Part shown: piece after piece, positions 25,720-36,049 of the stretch
How the letters are laid out: the number at the start of each line of letters is the position of its first letter
Position numbering within the stretch: position 1 is the stretch's first letter
Source of the DNA: Flavobacterium ustbae
Lineage (GTDB): Bacteria; Bacteroidota; Bacteroidia; Flavobacteriales; Flavobacteriaceae
Direction of reading: 5' to 3'
Assembly: GCF_003946915.1 (NCBI RefSeq)
Contig: NZ_RPOC01000005.1
Span: 225,703 to 289,702 of the forward strand
DNA: 64,000 nucleotides
Program-made: the position numbers and the translations under genes
The notes under the pieces: model-generated
Told to the model about the DNA's origin: nothing
What the model saw: only the letters and a program-made list of their open reading frames with translations
Databases searched by the model: none

Positions 25720-28700
25720 CTAGACAGAAAGCTCCTTATATTCCTTCGGACTCTTTCCAAAATACTTTTTAAAAGAGCGTCCAAAGTATTTTGGGTCATT
25801 ATAACCACACTCAAAACTGATTTCTGAAATGTTCAACTTCTTTGTTTTTAACAAGACTTCTGCTTTCTGGAGACGAAGTGACATTAGTATATCTGAAGGT
25901 GACTGATTTAAAGTTTCTTTAAATAAGCGATAGCATTTCACTCTTGAAATCCCTAATTCGTCTGCCAATAATTCTACATTAAATAAAGGATTCTGCAATT
26001 GATTTCTAATAATTTCTAATGCCTTTTTTAAAAGTTTTTCATTTGCAGTTATATGCTCATTGTTTTCTGTTAAGATTTCGAATATTTTCTGCTGAATTTT
26101 ATATTCTCTTGCCGGTTCTTGATTCTGATGTATTAAACTGTCTACTTTTTTCTTTATAAACGAGGCACGAGCCGGAAGTTTAATATGAGTATCAATACCT
26201 AATTCTAACAACTCCTCATCGAGTTCGTAATTAATATCTTCAGAAATATAAATAAGTGGTATTTTTAGAGTTGTATTTTCTTTATTTGATTTTAAAAAAT
26301 TAAAAAGCTCTTTTGAAAATTCTGCCTGATAAAAAACTATGGCCGAAACTTCACTATGTTTGATTACAGCATTTAGATTTGAAACCGAATTTTCAAAAAT
26401 CAAGTTGTAATTTTCGCTTTCCAAAACCTGATTTGCCACAGGATTATTATAGGCATCACCAACAACTAGGAGACATTTTTTATCTTCAGAAAATTGCTCC
26501 TGAGAATTAAAATTTTTCCACGAAATGGTTTCTTTTAAATTTAAATCCTCAGCAATTTGTATCGGAATACGCAAAACTGCCTTAAAATGTTCTTCGGATG
26601 TCGACAATATTTCTCCTTCTAGATCTTGCAATAAAACCTGCAACGCTCTAAAATAAGGGCTATAATGAGAAATATTGTACCAATTATTCTTTAAAATAAC
26701 GCTGTCTGAAGTGGTTTTGATTTCTAGATAGCCTTTTTCATACCCAATCATAATCTTTAAAGTACTGTCTTTATCAGAGTATTTGCTTAAATCATTAAAA
26801 AAATATTGAAGCGAAAGTTTTAAACGAAGTAAATCTACTGCTGCAAAGCAATCCATGTTCGTTATCTCGCAATTGAAATTGACCTGATTTATTTGCAGGT
26901 CTTTCTTTAATTTTTCAACATTATTCTTTAATACTGGAAACAAATCTGTTGCCGTTTTCTTCAAAGGGCCAAGTTCTTTAACATGTTCCAAGTAATTCCA
27001 TTCCGATATAAGATTGACTAATTTGCCCGACTGAAGTGTCAAATCTTTGTGCGCTTCTGTATCCTTTTTAAAGGAACTGGAAATTTTAATTATTTGCGAA
27101 ATTGGTTCCTGAAATTCAGCAAGCATAAACGTTTTGAATTTCTCAATTTCAAAATTTTCATTTTTTAAATTGCTATGCAAAATCAAGAGTTTCTCTTTTT
27201 GCTCTACTATTTTCTTATTCTTTTGATCTAGTTCTTCGTTAATTTCTTCCAGATTTTTTTTCTGATTTTCGATAACTGTCGTTCGTGCTTTTACGAGATC
27301 TTCCAAATATTTTTGCTGAGAAAGAACCGCTTTATTTTTAAGATACATTACAACAACACAAACAATAAGCACCGAACCAATTAAAAAAACATAAAACAAT
27401 CCAGATTCATAAAAAGCTGCTCCAATATGAAGTTCAAAAAAAACAGGTTCTACAACGCCATTCTTACCTTGCTTTATTAAAAACCGATACTCGCCAGATG
27501 ATAAATCTGTATATTCAATTTTATTATTTGATGGCAATAAAACCCAGTTTTCATCTTCTCCTTCTAATTTATAGTAGATGTTAGCCTTTTTATCTCTAGG
27601 AAAAAGAATCGGTATAACTTCTATTTCCAATTGATTATTGCTAAAGCTCTTTTCGATAGTTTTTAGATAATCTTCGGTACCATCTATTTTAAGCCTAATT
27701 TTTGCTTTCGAATTGTCGTAATATAGCGTATTTGGATTAAAGTAATTCAATCCGCCAACTCCACCAAAAAACATATTGCCTTTAGAATCCTGATAATAAG
27801 CTCCTTCAGAAAACTCTGGAGCTTGCCATCCGTAAGATGGATTATAAGAATCAACGCCGTAATTCTTTTTATCGATAGAAGCAATTCCTTTAGTAGTGCT
27901 AACCCAAATTTTGTCGCCATTGTCAATAAGTCCGTAAACCATATGGCTCGGAAGTCCGTCGTTTTCTGTGATATTTTTTATCAGCCCCTTCTTTTTATTA
28001 AAGATACTGACACCGCCAAGAGAAGCAATCCAGTAATTATCGGTTTGTTCGTCTATAAAAACAGAATAAATGCTATTGCCTAAGATTCCTTCATTTGCAG
28101 TAATATTTTTTAAAGTACCTGTATTTAAATCAAATACAAGCACTCCATTGTTTTCTGTTGCCAATATAAGATTGTGATTGTTTTTTCTAACGCATCGAAT
28201 ATGATATTTGTTTAGCAATTCCTGACCTCTAAATTTTTCAAATTTTCCTGACAGCATATTAAATTTTGCTAGACCTCCCCAGCAGCCCATCCAAATCTGT
28301 TTGTTCTGGTCCTCGCACATAGAATAACATCTGGCAATAGACAAACCTGGAATACCGCTATTTTCAATACTTGTAATTCTATTGTCTTTAATTCGTAAAA
28401 TACCTTTGTATGTTCCCGCCCAAACTGCTCCGTCACTTGCCGTAAACAAAGTTCTTACACGCTCCCAATCTGGAGCAGAAACAGCTTGATCAATTTTGAA
28501 TTTTGTAAAAAAGCCATTGCCTTCATTAAAATAGTAAATCCCTCTAGTATAAAATCCGAGCCACATTTTTCCTTTACTATCTTTGGTAACGGCTCTAATT
28601 GTTTCGGCGGGTAGATTGGGCTGCTTTACAGGATGCGGTGTTATCAAATTTATTCTCTCAGAACCGGTATAGGCCATACTTAGACCACCGTCCTTTTGCC

Positions 28701-29415
28701 CAAGCCAGATATTGCCGAAATCATCTTCATGAAGTGTTTCTATTTCGTTACTTTTAAAAGAATATGGCGTATATAAATCGGAGGTAAAATGCTTTATATT
28801 ATTTACTTCGGAGTTATTGGTAATGATATATATTCCATTTTCGCGAGTGGCAAACCATATGTTGCCTTCCTTATCTTTTAAAACACCATTGATAATTAGT
28901 TTTGGATATTTTCTTAGCAGTATATTTTTAAGGCTGGTGTAATCATTTGACTTTACTTTGTTATAAGGAATTACAGAAAAGGATTTATTCTTGAATTCAA
29001 AATAACCATCATCTGTCTGAACTACTATATTTCCCTTTTCAGACAAATGAATATTTTTCGGAATACTTTTAAATTTGAAACTTTTAAACTCCTGTTTTCC
29101 TATATATTGATTAATATCTCCTTCTTTTGTAATGAGCCAAATATTGCCATCAGCATCTTTTTCTAATTTGGTAATGTAGTTGCTAGAAATGGTTTTATCG
29201 TTATTCTGGTCGTTTTTGTAAATCTTAAAACTGTAGCCATCAAAATAGTTTAGACCATCCCAAGTAGCAATCCATAAGCCTCCATTGCTGTCATTTTCTA
29301 CATCATTTACCGAGTTGTTGGACAACCCTTGATTTGTTGTAAAATTTTCGAACTTAATCTCTTGCGCAAAGGCGAATACATTACAAATAAAGAAAAAAAA
29401 TAAAGACCTGATCAT
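25720..29415 (-). CDS. Hybrid two-component-type regulator with degenerate kinase and receiver
   Basis: A 1231-residue protein built like a Bacteroidota HTCS: signal peptide, two-component-regulator beta-propeller repeats (NDVENDSNGGLWIATWDG and later copies), a Y_Y_Y domain (about 605-665), one membrane helix (about 671-692), coiled coil, kinase-like region, receiver-like region (about 975-1095) and an AraC-type HTH (about 1125-1229, ELGISRVKCYRLFKETLNQS). At the phospho-acceptor site it has MLAEFQEPI (near 764-772) where NISHEFRTPL is usual, so the His is missing; G boxes are not recognisable; the receiver Asp site reads IVFYQAEF. It must signal without normal phosphotransfer. The start at 29415 begins at the signal peptide. 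It lies upstream of a SusC/SusD pair. Confidence 0.85.
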   Translation of the reverse strand: MIRSLFFFFICNVFAFAQEIKFENFTTNQGLSNNSVNDVENDSNGGLWIATWDGLNYFDGYSFKIYKNDQNNDKTISSNYITKLEKDADGNIWLITKEGDINQYIGKQEFKSFKFKSIPKNIHLSEKGNIVVQTDDGYFEFKNKSFSVIPYNKVKSNDYTSLKNILLRKYPKLIINGVLKDKEGNIWFATRENGIYIITNNSEVNNIKHFTSDLYTPYSFKSNEIETLHEDDFGNIWLGQKDGGLSMAYTGSERINLITPHPVKQPNLPAETIRAVTKDSKGKMWLGFYTRGIYYFNEGNGFFTKFKIDQAVSAPDWERVRTLFTASDGAVWAGTYKGILRIKDNRITSIENSGIPGLSIARCYSMCEDQNKQIWMGCWGGLAKFNMLSGKFEKFRGQELLNKYHIRCVRKNNHNLILATENNGVLVFDLNTGTLKNITANEGILGNSIYSVFIDEQTDNYWIASLGGVSIFNKKKGLIKNITENDGLPSHMVYGLIDNGDKIWVSTTKGIASIDKKNYGVDSYNPSYGWQAPEFSEGAYYQDSKGNMFFGGVGGLNYFNPNTLYYDNSKAKIRLKIDGTEDYLKTIEKSFSNNQLEIEVIPILFPRDKKANIYYKLEGEDENWVLLPSNNKIEYTDLSSGEYRFLIKQGKNGVVEPVFFELHIGAAFYESGLFYVFLIGSVLIVCVVVMYLKNKAVLSQQKYLEDLVKARTTVIENQKKNLEEINEELDQKNKKIVEQKEKLLILHSNLKNENFEIEKFKTFMLAEFQEPISQIIKISSSFKKDTEAHKDLTLQSGKLVNLISEWNYLEHVKELGPLKKTATDLFPVLKNNVEKLKKDLQINQVNFNCEITNMDCFAAVDLLRLKLSLQYFFNDLSKYSDKDSTLKIMIGYEKGYLEIKTTSDSVILKNNWYNISHYSPYFRALQVLLQDLEGEILSTSEEHFKAVLRIPIQIAEDLNLKETISWKNFNSQEQFSEDKKCLLVVGDAYNNPVANQVLESENYNLIFENSVSNLNAVIKHSEVSAIVFYQAEFSKELFNFLKSNKENTTLKIPLIYISEDINYELDEELLELGIDTHIKLPARASFIKKKVDSLIHQNQEPAREYKIQQKIFEILTENNEHITANEKLLKKALEIIRNQLQNPLFNVELLADELGISRVKCYRLFKETLNQSPSDILMSLRLQKAEVLLKTKKLNISEISFECGYNDPKYFGRSFKKYFGKSPKEYKELSV

Positions 29416-29622
29416 TGTGTAGCATTTTAACCCGCAAGTATACAATCACAAGGTAAATGGAATATAAAGTCTAGGTTAAATTAAAAATAGACAGGCCAAT
29501 ATATGCCGTAAAACAACGGAGCTGTACTACTTTTCTGCGATAAAAAACTAAAATAATATGAGACAAAATATTTTATCGGTAAAGTCTTCTGATTTTCTTA
29601 GAACCTTTCTGCAATAATGAGA

Positions 29623-31200
29623 TTAATTATTTTCTAAAATTTTATCCTCAATACGGAAATAATCAAAATCGGCAAAACCTCCGATTGTTTTGGAAGCATA
29701 ATTAAACAACCCAAATCTATAGCCCATAAAATGAGGAATTGTATAAGGCATTTTTATAGCTTTTCCGATACCAATCCATTTTTTTCCGTCCAAACTGTAA
29801 TAAAATCGTCCCTGATCTGCTTGGTTTCTAAAATCACATTCAGCTTTAAAATATATTTTGGTTTGATTTAATAAAACACTTTCAATTTCTTGATAACTTC
29901 CTTTTTCGGCATCTGCCATAACGATTTTTTTTACTCCATTATCAACTTTTACGCCAACTAAACCATAATCCTTTTGCAGCAGCGAAAGTCCAGCAAAGTC
30001 ACCGCTTTTCATATTTGAAAGATCCACCATAGTATTTGCTGAACATACCGGTCCAAAAGTTCTTTGTGTCAAAATATTTTTTATCTGCGTAAAACTGCTG
30101 TCTATTCTAGCTGTTTTTAATCTTAAATAACCTTTTCGTTCTTTTACAGACCAATGTGCATTATCCGGATTATGATTCCACTGCCAAACCAAAGGCAGAT
30201 CATTTTCTCCTTTTCTACGGGTAAATTCATCAGATTTTACAATTCCCGGAATAAGGCTTTTATTTGGCGGAAGATCTAAATTTGATGGCACTTTCCCGTT
30301 TTCGCCCAATACTGGCCAATCGTTTTCCCATTTTACGGGAACTAAATATGGAATACGGCCTACGCCACCCGCATCTTTAAATAAATACGAAAACCATCTG
30401 CCATCTGGAGTATCTACAAGTCCGCCCTGTGCAACGCCTAAATTCTGCAGTCCTATTTTTCCTTCCCACGGACCTGTAATGTTATCAGCTCTGTGTATAA
30501 TTACGGTACGCATACCGTCTTTTGGCCAACATATATTAAATAAATAATATTTCCCCTTAATTTTAAATAGCTGCGAACCTTCTGCCGGAAGCATTATATC
30601 ACTTTTCGCAGGCGCATTGGCATTTTCAATTAATATTCTCTTTGTTTCTTCTTTAACTTCTGATAGATCCTCTTTCAATTCTACAATTTGAAGCTTTCCA
30701 CCGCCCCAAACCAAGTAAACTTTGCCATTATCATCGAAGAAAAGCGAATGGTCATGATACGAATTGTTTAAAACCGTTTTCTTCCAAGGCCCTTTTTCGA
30801 TATCTTTTGTTGAAAAAATATAGGTTTTGCCCGTAGTTCCTGAAAAAGTGCTCACATAATACACCTTATTATGATAACGCAAACTACTCGCCCATGAACC
30901 TCTTCCGTAATCATTTTTTCCATGATCTAAATTCAGCCGATCATCATTTTTTTCTAAAATTTGGTAAGCATAATTAACTAGATACCAATTCACTAAATCT
31001 TTAGATTTCATAATTGGCACTCCAGGATTCATATGCATTGTTGTACTGCTCATATAATAAGCATCATGAACCCTGATTATAGATATATCGGGTACGTCTG
31101 CAAAAATAATAGGGTTTTGAGCTTCGGTTTTTTGAGCTTTAATTGTCGAAACACTCCATATAGCAACCAAAAAAGCATATATAAAATCTTTTGTTTTCAT
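29623..31200 (-). CDS. GH43 glycoside hydrolase (xylosidase/arabinofuranosidase type)
   Basis: A 525-residue secreted enzyme with a signal peptide ending near IKAQ. The five-bladed propeller shows the GH43 residues: general base Asp in FADVPDISIIRVHDAYY, the pKa-modulating Asp in YHDHSLFFDDNGKVYLVWG and the acid Glu in MLPAEGSQLFKIKGKYYL. A C-terminal beta-sandwich (about 330-525) is of the kind found in GH43 subfamilies active on xylan and arabinoxylan. It is the last enzyme of the seven-gene minus-strand run that starts with the second SusC. Exact substrate cannot be read from sequence; xylosidase or arabinofuranosidase fits the neighbours. Confidence 0.88.
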   Translation of the reverse strand: MKTKDFIYAFLVAIWSVSTIKAQKTEAQNPIIFADVPDISIIRVHDAYYMSSTTMHMNPGVPIMKSKDLVNWYLVNYAYQILEKNDDRLNLDHGKNDYGRGSWASSLRYHNKVYYVSTFSGTTGKTYIFSTKDIEKGPWKKTVLNNSYHDHSLFFDDNGKVYLVWGGGKLQIVELKEDLSEVKEETKRILIENANAPAKSDIMLPAEGSQLFKIKGKYYLFNICWPKDGMRTVIIHRADNITGPWEGKIGLQNLGVAQGGLVDTPDGRWFSYLFKDAGGVGRIPYLVPVKWENDWPVLGENGKVPSNLDLPPNKSLIPGIVKSDEFTRRKGENDLPLVWQWNHNPDNAHWSVKERKGYLRLKTARIDSSFTQIKNILTQRTFGPVCSANTMVDLSNMKSGDFAGLSLLQKDYGLVGVKVDNGVKKIVMADAEKGSYQEIESVLLNQTKIYFKAECDFRNQADQGRFYYSLDGKKWIGIGKAIKMPYTIPHFMGYRFGLFNYASKTIGGFADFDYFRIEDKILENN

Positions 31201-31277
31201 CTTATTTTTTTATTCTCAGTTTCTAAAATAACTAAGAGTTCACATGCATTTGCAATTTGAGTAGAATAATAGTTTTT

Positions 31278-33806
31278 CTATTCTAATACGCTATCGCTTT
31301 CAGGAGCTCCAAGATAAGAAGTTTTTAAGCCACCAGTATCGATTAATACTTTTTGAAGTACAATTCCTGGGTCTAAAACCCTAAAACGAAGAATATGTCT
31401 TCCTGATTTCAGAATGTTGTGTTTGGTCGAGGAATGAATTATATGTTCTGCCTGCCATTTTCCTAATTCGCCTTTATAGTGTCCATTGAAATTTACACGT
31501 TGTGGATTTTCTCCATCAAAAGATATTTCATATCGAAGCCCTTTATTGCTATTAAAATTTAGCGTTGGAGCCAGCAAAAGTTCTACAGTACATTCTCCTT
31601 TAGAAGAAAAATCAATCTCATATTCTACAAAAATGTTTTCTTGTTCTGAAGGATAACTATTTTGCGGAAATATAGTAATGCCACTCAACGTTTTTCCAAA
31701 ATTGGGAATTATTTCCCAATGTGATTTTTTTGAATTATTCATTTTCGAAAAATGTTCTGCATCAATCGACACATAACCCTCTTTCTCGACAAATACTCTT
31801 GGCGCAACAATTTCATCATCTGAAAGATATTTTACATCAGGAAGAATGTTTTTTGCAGAATCGTGCCAAGCTTTATAGCCTATTCGCATTTGATCCATCA
31901 TATGTGTCCATTTGCCACCCGAAATTTCATTATTATATTTATTTTGAAGAATAGAATCTCGTTCAAATTTAGCTTTAACCTGATCGGCATAATAATTGGC
32001 AAGCTTATTTTTAGCTTCTGCCATTTTTCTGTTTTTTGCTTGAGCAAAATACATTTCATAGAGGTTCGAGCAAGCATCTATTGGATATAAAACCAGCTGA
32101 AAATAGGAATCTTTATATTCATTCGGAAGTTCATTATAAATTCTATAAGCGTCTAATGCTAGATTTTTATAGTCATTTACAACGGTTTCAAATTCATTAT
32201 AATTTTCCAAAGAATACGTTTTACTATCTAACATTTCTGGAGTAACACGACGATTGTATTTGGGATATGTATCTAATAATCTTGCGATTTCTTTTGAGAA
32301 TTTCTCTCCAAATTGTTGTGCTGCCCACTTCTCTGTATACTGAAAGAGATTCTGAGAATTAAATTTTTCAGGATTCCAAGCCATGTCTAGAAAGAAACTA
32401 ATCGGGAATTCCATTGGTTTTAAATCGCCCACATTTACAATCCATATTTTATCAACCCCATTTTGATAACTCAGATTCATTTGCTCCCAAACTCGCTGTA
32501 TCGGACTTATATTAATCCATTTAGAATTTCTAGGTCCGCCCACATAATCAAAATGATAATACATCCCGTATCCGCCTTTATGCAAAGGCTTAGACAAATC
32601 TGGAAGTTTGCGTACATTTCCCCAATTATCATCGCAAAACAAAAGAATTACATCGTTAGGAACGCGCATTCCCTGATCGTAATAATCTTGAACTTCTTTG
32701 TACAATGCCCATACCTGCGGTGTTTTGTCTGCGCTTTTTCCTGTTTCTTTTTCTATAATTTTGCGCTGTTCCTTTACAATATTTTCAAGCAGGCTTATAT
32801 TAGTGCCTTCGCTCATTGCTTCGTCTCCATCACCACGCATTCCAATAGTCACTAATTTTTCCCAGTTTTTACTTCGCTGAATTCCCGTTTTCCAAAATTC
32901 ATCTAAAACTGTTTTGTTTTTGGAGTAATCCCAAATATTAGGCAAATTGTTTTTTTTAATATAACGTCGCCAGTCTGTCTGTGCCAAAGCCATTGGTTCA
33001 TGATGAGAAGTTCCCATCACTATTCCCATTTCATTTGCCAATGAGCCATTCTCCGCATCATCATCATAAAATGCATTTCCCCACATTGCCGGCCACATAT
33101 AATTGGCTTTTAGCCTAAGTATTAATTCAAAAACTTTTTCGTAAAAATGGCTATTAAATCCACCAAAAGTAGCTTTTGCCCAACCGCTTAAAGCTGGCGC
33201 TTCATCATTAAGAAAAATTCCTCTATACTTTACAGCTGGTTCTCCTTCTGTGTAAATTCCCTTAACGAAATAGATATTTTCTTCATGCTTCACTGGCACA
33301 TCTGCCCAGTAATACCAAGGAGAAACACCAATCTGTCTCGACAATTCATAAATTCCATAAATAGTGCCTCGTTTATCGCTTCCTGCAACTACCAGCGCTT
33401 CTTCTACTCCTTTAAAAGGATTTTTAACCTGCTGTATGATAAATTTTTCATTCTTTCCTTTAAGTTCTTTTCCTTCTATCTTTTTCTGTTTAACTAAATC
33501 ATCAATAATCGAATTAGATCCTATCATTCCAATTATAATAAGCGGCGACGAAACATTTGGATGCTGATTTAAAACTCTAGGGCGCTGACCTGTAACTTTT
33601 TCAAAATCTGATTGAAGATGATTTACAGCACGTAGAATTCCAGAATCTAAATTTGGATTTACAAAAAAAGAAAGACCTAGAGACTTTTCTTTTAGCACCA
33701 TAACATTCTGATTTTTATCTTCGGTTATAAAAGGCTGCGTGGCATTTGCCATATTACTTAATAGAACAAAGATTACTGTAAGTAGAAATTTAAAATAATT
33801 TTTCAT
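31278..33806 (-). CDS. GH115 alpha-glucuronidase
   Basis: An 842-residue secreted protein with a signal peptide (to about residue 22). The sequence follows GH115 xylan alpha-1,2-glucuronidases: an N-terminal domain with ALVVAGSDKRGTIYGIYELS, the barrel with YRGIFLNDEAPALSGWA, ANYMWPAMWGNAFYDDD, MGTSHHEPMALAQTDW and VILLFCDDNWGNVRKLP, and a C-terminal domain with KEGYVSIDAEHFSK. The family removes (methyl)glucuronic acid from glucuronoxylan, also from internal positions. Length is near the family norm. Its presence, with esterases and GH43 enzymes, is the best clue that this locus targets glucuronoarabinoxylan. Confidence 0.92.
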   Translation of the reverse strand: MKNYFKFLLTVIFVLLSNMANATQPFITEDKNQNVMVLKEKSLGLSFFVNPNLDSGILRAVNHLQSDFEKVTGQRPRVLNQHPNVSSPLIIIGMIGSNSIIDDLVKQKKIEGKELKGKNEKFIIQQVKNPFKGVEEALVVAGSDKRGTIYGIYELSRQIGVSPWYYWADVPVKHEENIYFVKGIYTEGEPAVKYRGIFLNDEAPALSGWAKATFGGFNSHFYEKVFELILRLKANYMWPAMWGNAFYDDDAENGSLANEMGIVMGTSHHEPMALAQTDWRRYIKKNNLPNIWDYSKNKTVLDEFWKTGIQRSKNWEKLVTIGMRGDGDEAMSEGTNISLLENIVKEQRKIIEKETGKSADKTPQVWALYKEVQDYYDQGMRVPNDVILLFCDDNWGNVRKLPDLSKPLHKGGYGMYYHFDYVGGPRNSKWINISPIQRVWEQMNLSYQNGVDKIWIVNVGDLKPMEFPISFFLDMAWNPEKFNSQNLFQYTEKWAAQQFGEKFSKEIARLLDTYPKYNRRVTPEMLDSKTYSLENYNEFETVVNDYKNLALDAYRIYNELPNEYKDSYFQLVLYPIDACSNLYEMYFAQAKNRKMAEAKNKLANYYADQVKAKFERDSILQNKYNNEISGGKWTHMMDQMRIGYKAWHDSAKNILPDVKYLSDDEIVAPRVFVEKEGYVSIDAEHFSKMNNSKKSHWEIIPNFGKTLSGITIFPQNSYPSEQENIFVEYEIDFSSKGECTVELLLAPTLNFNSNKGLRYEISFDGENPQRVNFNGHYKGELGKWQAEHIIHSSTKHNILKSGRHILRFRVLDPGIVLQKVLIDTGGLKTSYLGAPESDSVLE

Positions 33807-33855
33807 TTAGTGTTTCTTATTGGTTTCAGATTGAATTTATTAAAAACAAAATCTT

Positions 33856-34719
33856 TCAATTTGCATTAAACGGTTCTTTTTCGAATGTATAACCTTGTAA
33901 CCAAAGCATTTTTACGGCATAGCGTTTTCCTAACTCTTTATAGCCATCTGAATTAAAATGTAAAAGATCTGCTGCAACTGTACAGCCTTTTGATGAAATA
34001 ATATAAGATGTTGGTATCGTGATTGGCAATGTGGCAATTATGTTATTCATGCTCGCACATTTACCATTCTGATCTTCATTTACGGTTTCACCAGAAAGCA
34101 AAGGCACTTTTTTAGGGTCAAGATTCAGATCTTTTATTAAATTATCATAAACTATTTTGACTTTTTTTGGCCAAAGCGTGTCGCCGGTATTAGATTCTCC
34201 CTGATGCAATAAAATACCTTTTATTATACCACTTTTCTGTGCAATTTTTGCCATTTCGACCAACCTTGTATACGGACTTCCGTTATATTCTTTGATTATT
34301 CCTACCATCCAGTCTGGAGCAGTAGCGATATAACTTTCTTCTTTATCTTTATCAAAAAGCTCTATTTTACATCCGCCAACTGCAACATTGACAATACCTA
34401 CTTTTATATTTTTAGGAAGATTTGCCACCATCGTTCTACCAAAATTATCTGTTAGAGTTAATCCTGTTTTACACCGGCACAGTGGCGGAATTGCAGTATA
34501 CCAATTACCCATTTCACGATTCAAATCTGGGCAGTTTACAGCTTCTAAAACCTGGAAACGAGGATCGATATTCATTTTATCCTGAGATTCTATTGGTGCA
34601 GCTCCTTCCATATTTGATTGCCCAAAACTCAAATAGATATGAAAATTTGGATCTTGGGAATGTGCGTTTTGCGCTATCAAAATAATAGCCAATGCAAAAA
34701 ATCTTATGATTGCGTTCAT
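33856..34719 (-). CDS. CE6-type acetyl xylan esterase
   Basis: A 287-residue secreted SGNH-type esterase: signal peptide, then block I FHIYLSFGQSNMEGAAP with the nucleophile Ser, block with VNVAVGGCKIELFDKD, block GILLHQGESNTGD and the catalytic His near the end in DLLHFNSDGYKELGKRYA. The FGQSNMEG and HQGESN motifs are typical of CE6 and the sialate-O-acetylesterase-like clan. Next to GH115 and GH43 it probably deacetylates xylan. It lies 70 bases after the SGNH esterase gene and 49 bases before GH115, in the same operon. Confidence 0.85.
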   Translation of the reverse strand: MNAIIRFFALAIILIAQNAHSQDPNFHIYLSFGQSNMEGAAPIESQDKMNIDPRFQVLEAVNCPDLNREMGNWYTAIPPLCRCKTGLTLTDNFGRTMVANLPKNIKVGIVNVAVGGCKIELFDKDKEESYIATAPDWMVGIIKEYNGSPYTRLVEMAKIAQKSGIIKGILLHQGESNTGDTLWPKKVKIVYDNLIKDLNLDPKKVPLLSGETVNEDQNGKCASMNNIIATLPITIPTSYIISSKGCTVAADLLHFNSDGYKELGKRYAVKMLWLQGYTFEKEPFNAN

Positions 34720-34789
34720 GTTATTTTTATAAATTTCGTTAGAAAACAGTAGAGCTTTATATCAAATCTGGCACTTCAAAATTCTGATT

Positions 34790-36022
34790 CTATTTAAATA
34801 AATTTAAATCTATCACTTCTCCCATTCGACGGTATCCAAGTTCATTTGGATGCAGAAAATCGCCGTCATGCATATCAGGCAAAATGGTTTTAAGATCTGT
34901 TTTGGAAGCCATTTCGCTGTCAAAATCTATAACAGCATCAAAGTCATTATTCCGAATCCAAGCGTTTACTATATCTCTAGCTTCTTGTTTAAATGGCGCA
35001 TCGTAAAATGATTTTTGAAAAGGTAAAATCGTACATCCATACACTTTGATTCCTTTGGCATGTGCTTTATCAATCATAATTTTATAGGCATCTATAATTT
35101 CTTTTGTTTTTTGAGGCACTTCTTCGGCACGCTTAATTCCTCCTATATCATTTATTCCTTCTAGAATTACAAGCCATTTTACACCAGACTGCGAAAGTAC
35201 ATCTCGATCAAATCGGTCTAGTGCTGTAGGGCCTAATCCCCCTTTTACCACGCAGTTTCCGCCAATACCTAAATTTAGCACTCCTATATTTTCTTTGTTT
35301 TTATCTGCCAATAATCGTGCTGCCAAAATATCTGTCCACCGATTCTGTCTGTTAGTTCCCGAACCGCGTCCGTCTGTAATTGAATTGCCTAAACATACTA
35401 TAGCAGCAGTTTTTTTGGAAGCCATTACGTCCAATCCCATTATAGAGTACCAATGATCTGTTTTTACTGCACCTTCAAAAGACACATTGTTAACATTATC
35501 TCCCTGCAAAATATAAGAAGTTGTTCTAGATCCTGGATGTCCCGTTGTTTTTTGAGATGCTGTTCCGTAATAAATAGTAATAGCCAAAAGCTGTCCGGGT
35601 TTCAATTGAAAATTAAGCACATCTGAAAATACTTCCTTTCCGGGTTCTATTGTTATTTCTTGATTTCCATTAAAACTTAATTCTTTTTGTGTGTTTTTAT
35701 CAATTTCTGGCGCATTCAGCACATCGGCTATACTAACTTTTTTTAAAACCGTAGCTTCATCACTAAATAAATTTGAAAAACGAAACCGAATATGCGCTCC
35801 ACCTATTGAAACTTTTACAATTTGACGAAGGGTATTTTCTGCTAAACCGGGCGGTGGTGGCATATTGTTTGGCTCTACGAGCATTTGCGCGCACGCCCAC
35901 GATCCTACCCAGTTTTTAGAAACTGACAATGTAGAAGAATTCACCTCTTGAGTCGTTTTACATCCTGCAATTAAAATAAAAAGGCTGAAAAACAATCCAT
36001 ATTTTAAGTATCTCTTTATCAT
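34790..36022 (-). CDS. SGNH/GDSL-family esterase lipoprotein
   Basis: A 410-residue lipoprotein (FSLFILIAGCKTT lipobox). Residues about 35-190 form a beta-rich N-terminal domain; the SGNH hydrolase follows with block I VCLGNSITDGRGSG (nucleophile Ser), block II LNLGIGGNCVV, block III VILEGINDIGG and block V DGDFLHPNELGYRRMG (Asp/His). Such two-domain enzymes occur in polysaccharide loci and act on acetyl or other acyl groups of sugars. Two esterases in one locus suggest different acyl positions or substrates, which is inference. It is 27 bases after the GH43 gene. Confidence 0.85.
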   Translation of the reverse strand: MIKRYLKYGLFFSLFILIAGCKTTQEVNSSTLSVSKNWVGSWACAQMLVEPNNMPPPPGLAENTLRQIVKVSIGGAHIRFRFSNLFSDEATVLKKVSIADVLNAPEIDKNTQKELSFNGNQEITIEPGKEVFSDVLNFQLKPGQLLAITIYYGTASQKTTGHPGSRTTSYILQGDNVNNVSFEGAVKTDHWYSIMGLDVMASKKTAAIVCLGNSITDGRGSGTNRQNRWTDILAARLLADKNKENIGVLNLGIGGNCVVKGGLGPTALDRFDRDVLSQSGVKWLVILEGINDIGGIKRAEEVPQKTKEIIDAYKIMIDKAHAKGIKVYGCTILPFQKSFYDAPFKQEARDIVNAWIRNNDFDAVIDFDSEMASKTDLKTILPDMHDGDFLHPNELGYRRMGEVIDLNLFK

Positions 36023-36049
36023 ACAATTTTAAAAACTAATTCTAATTTC

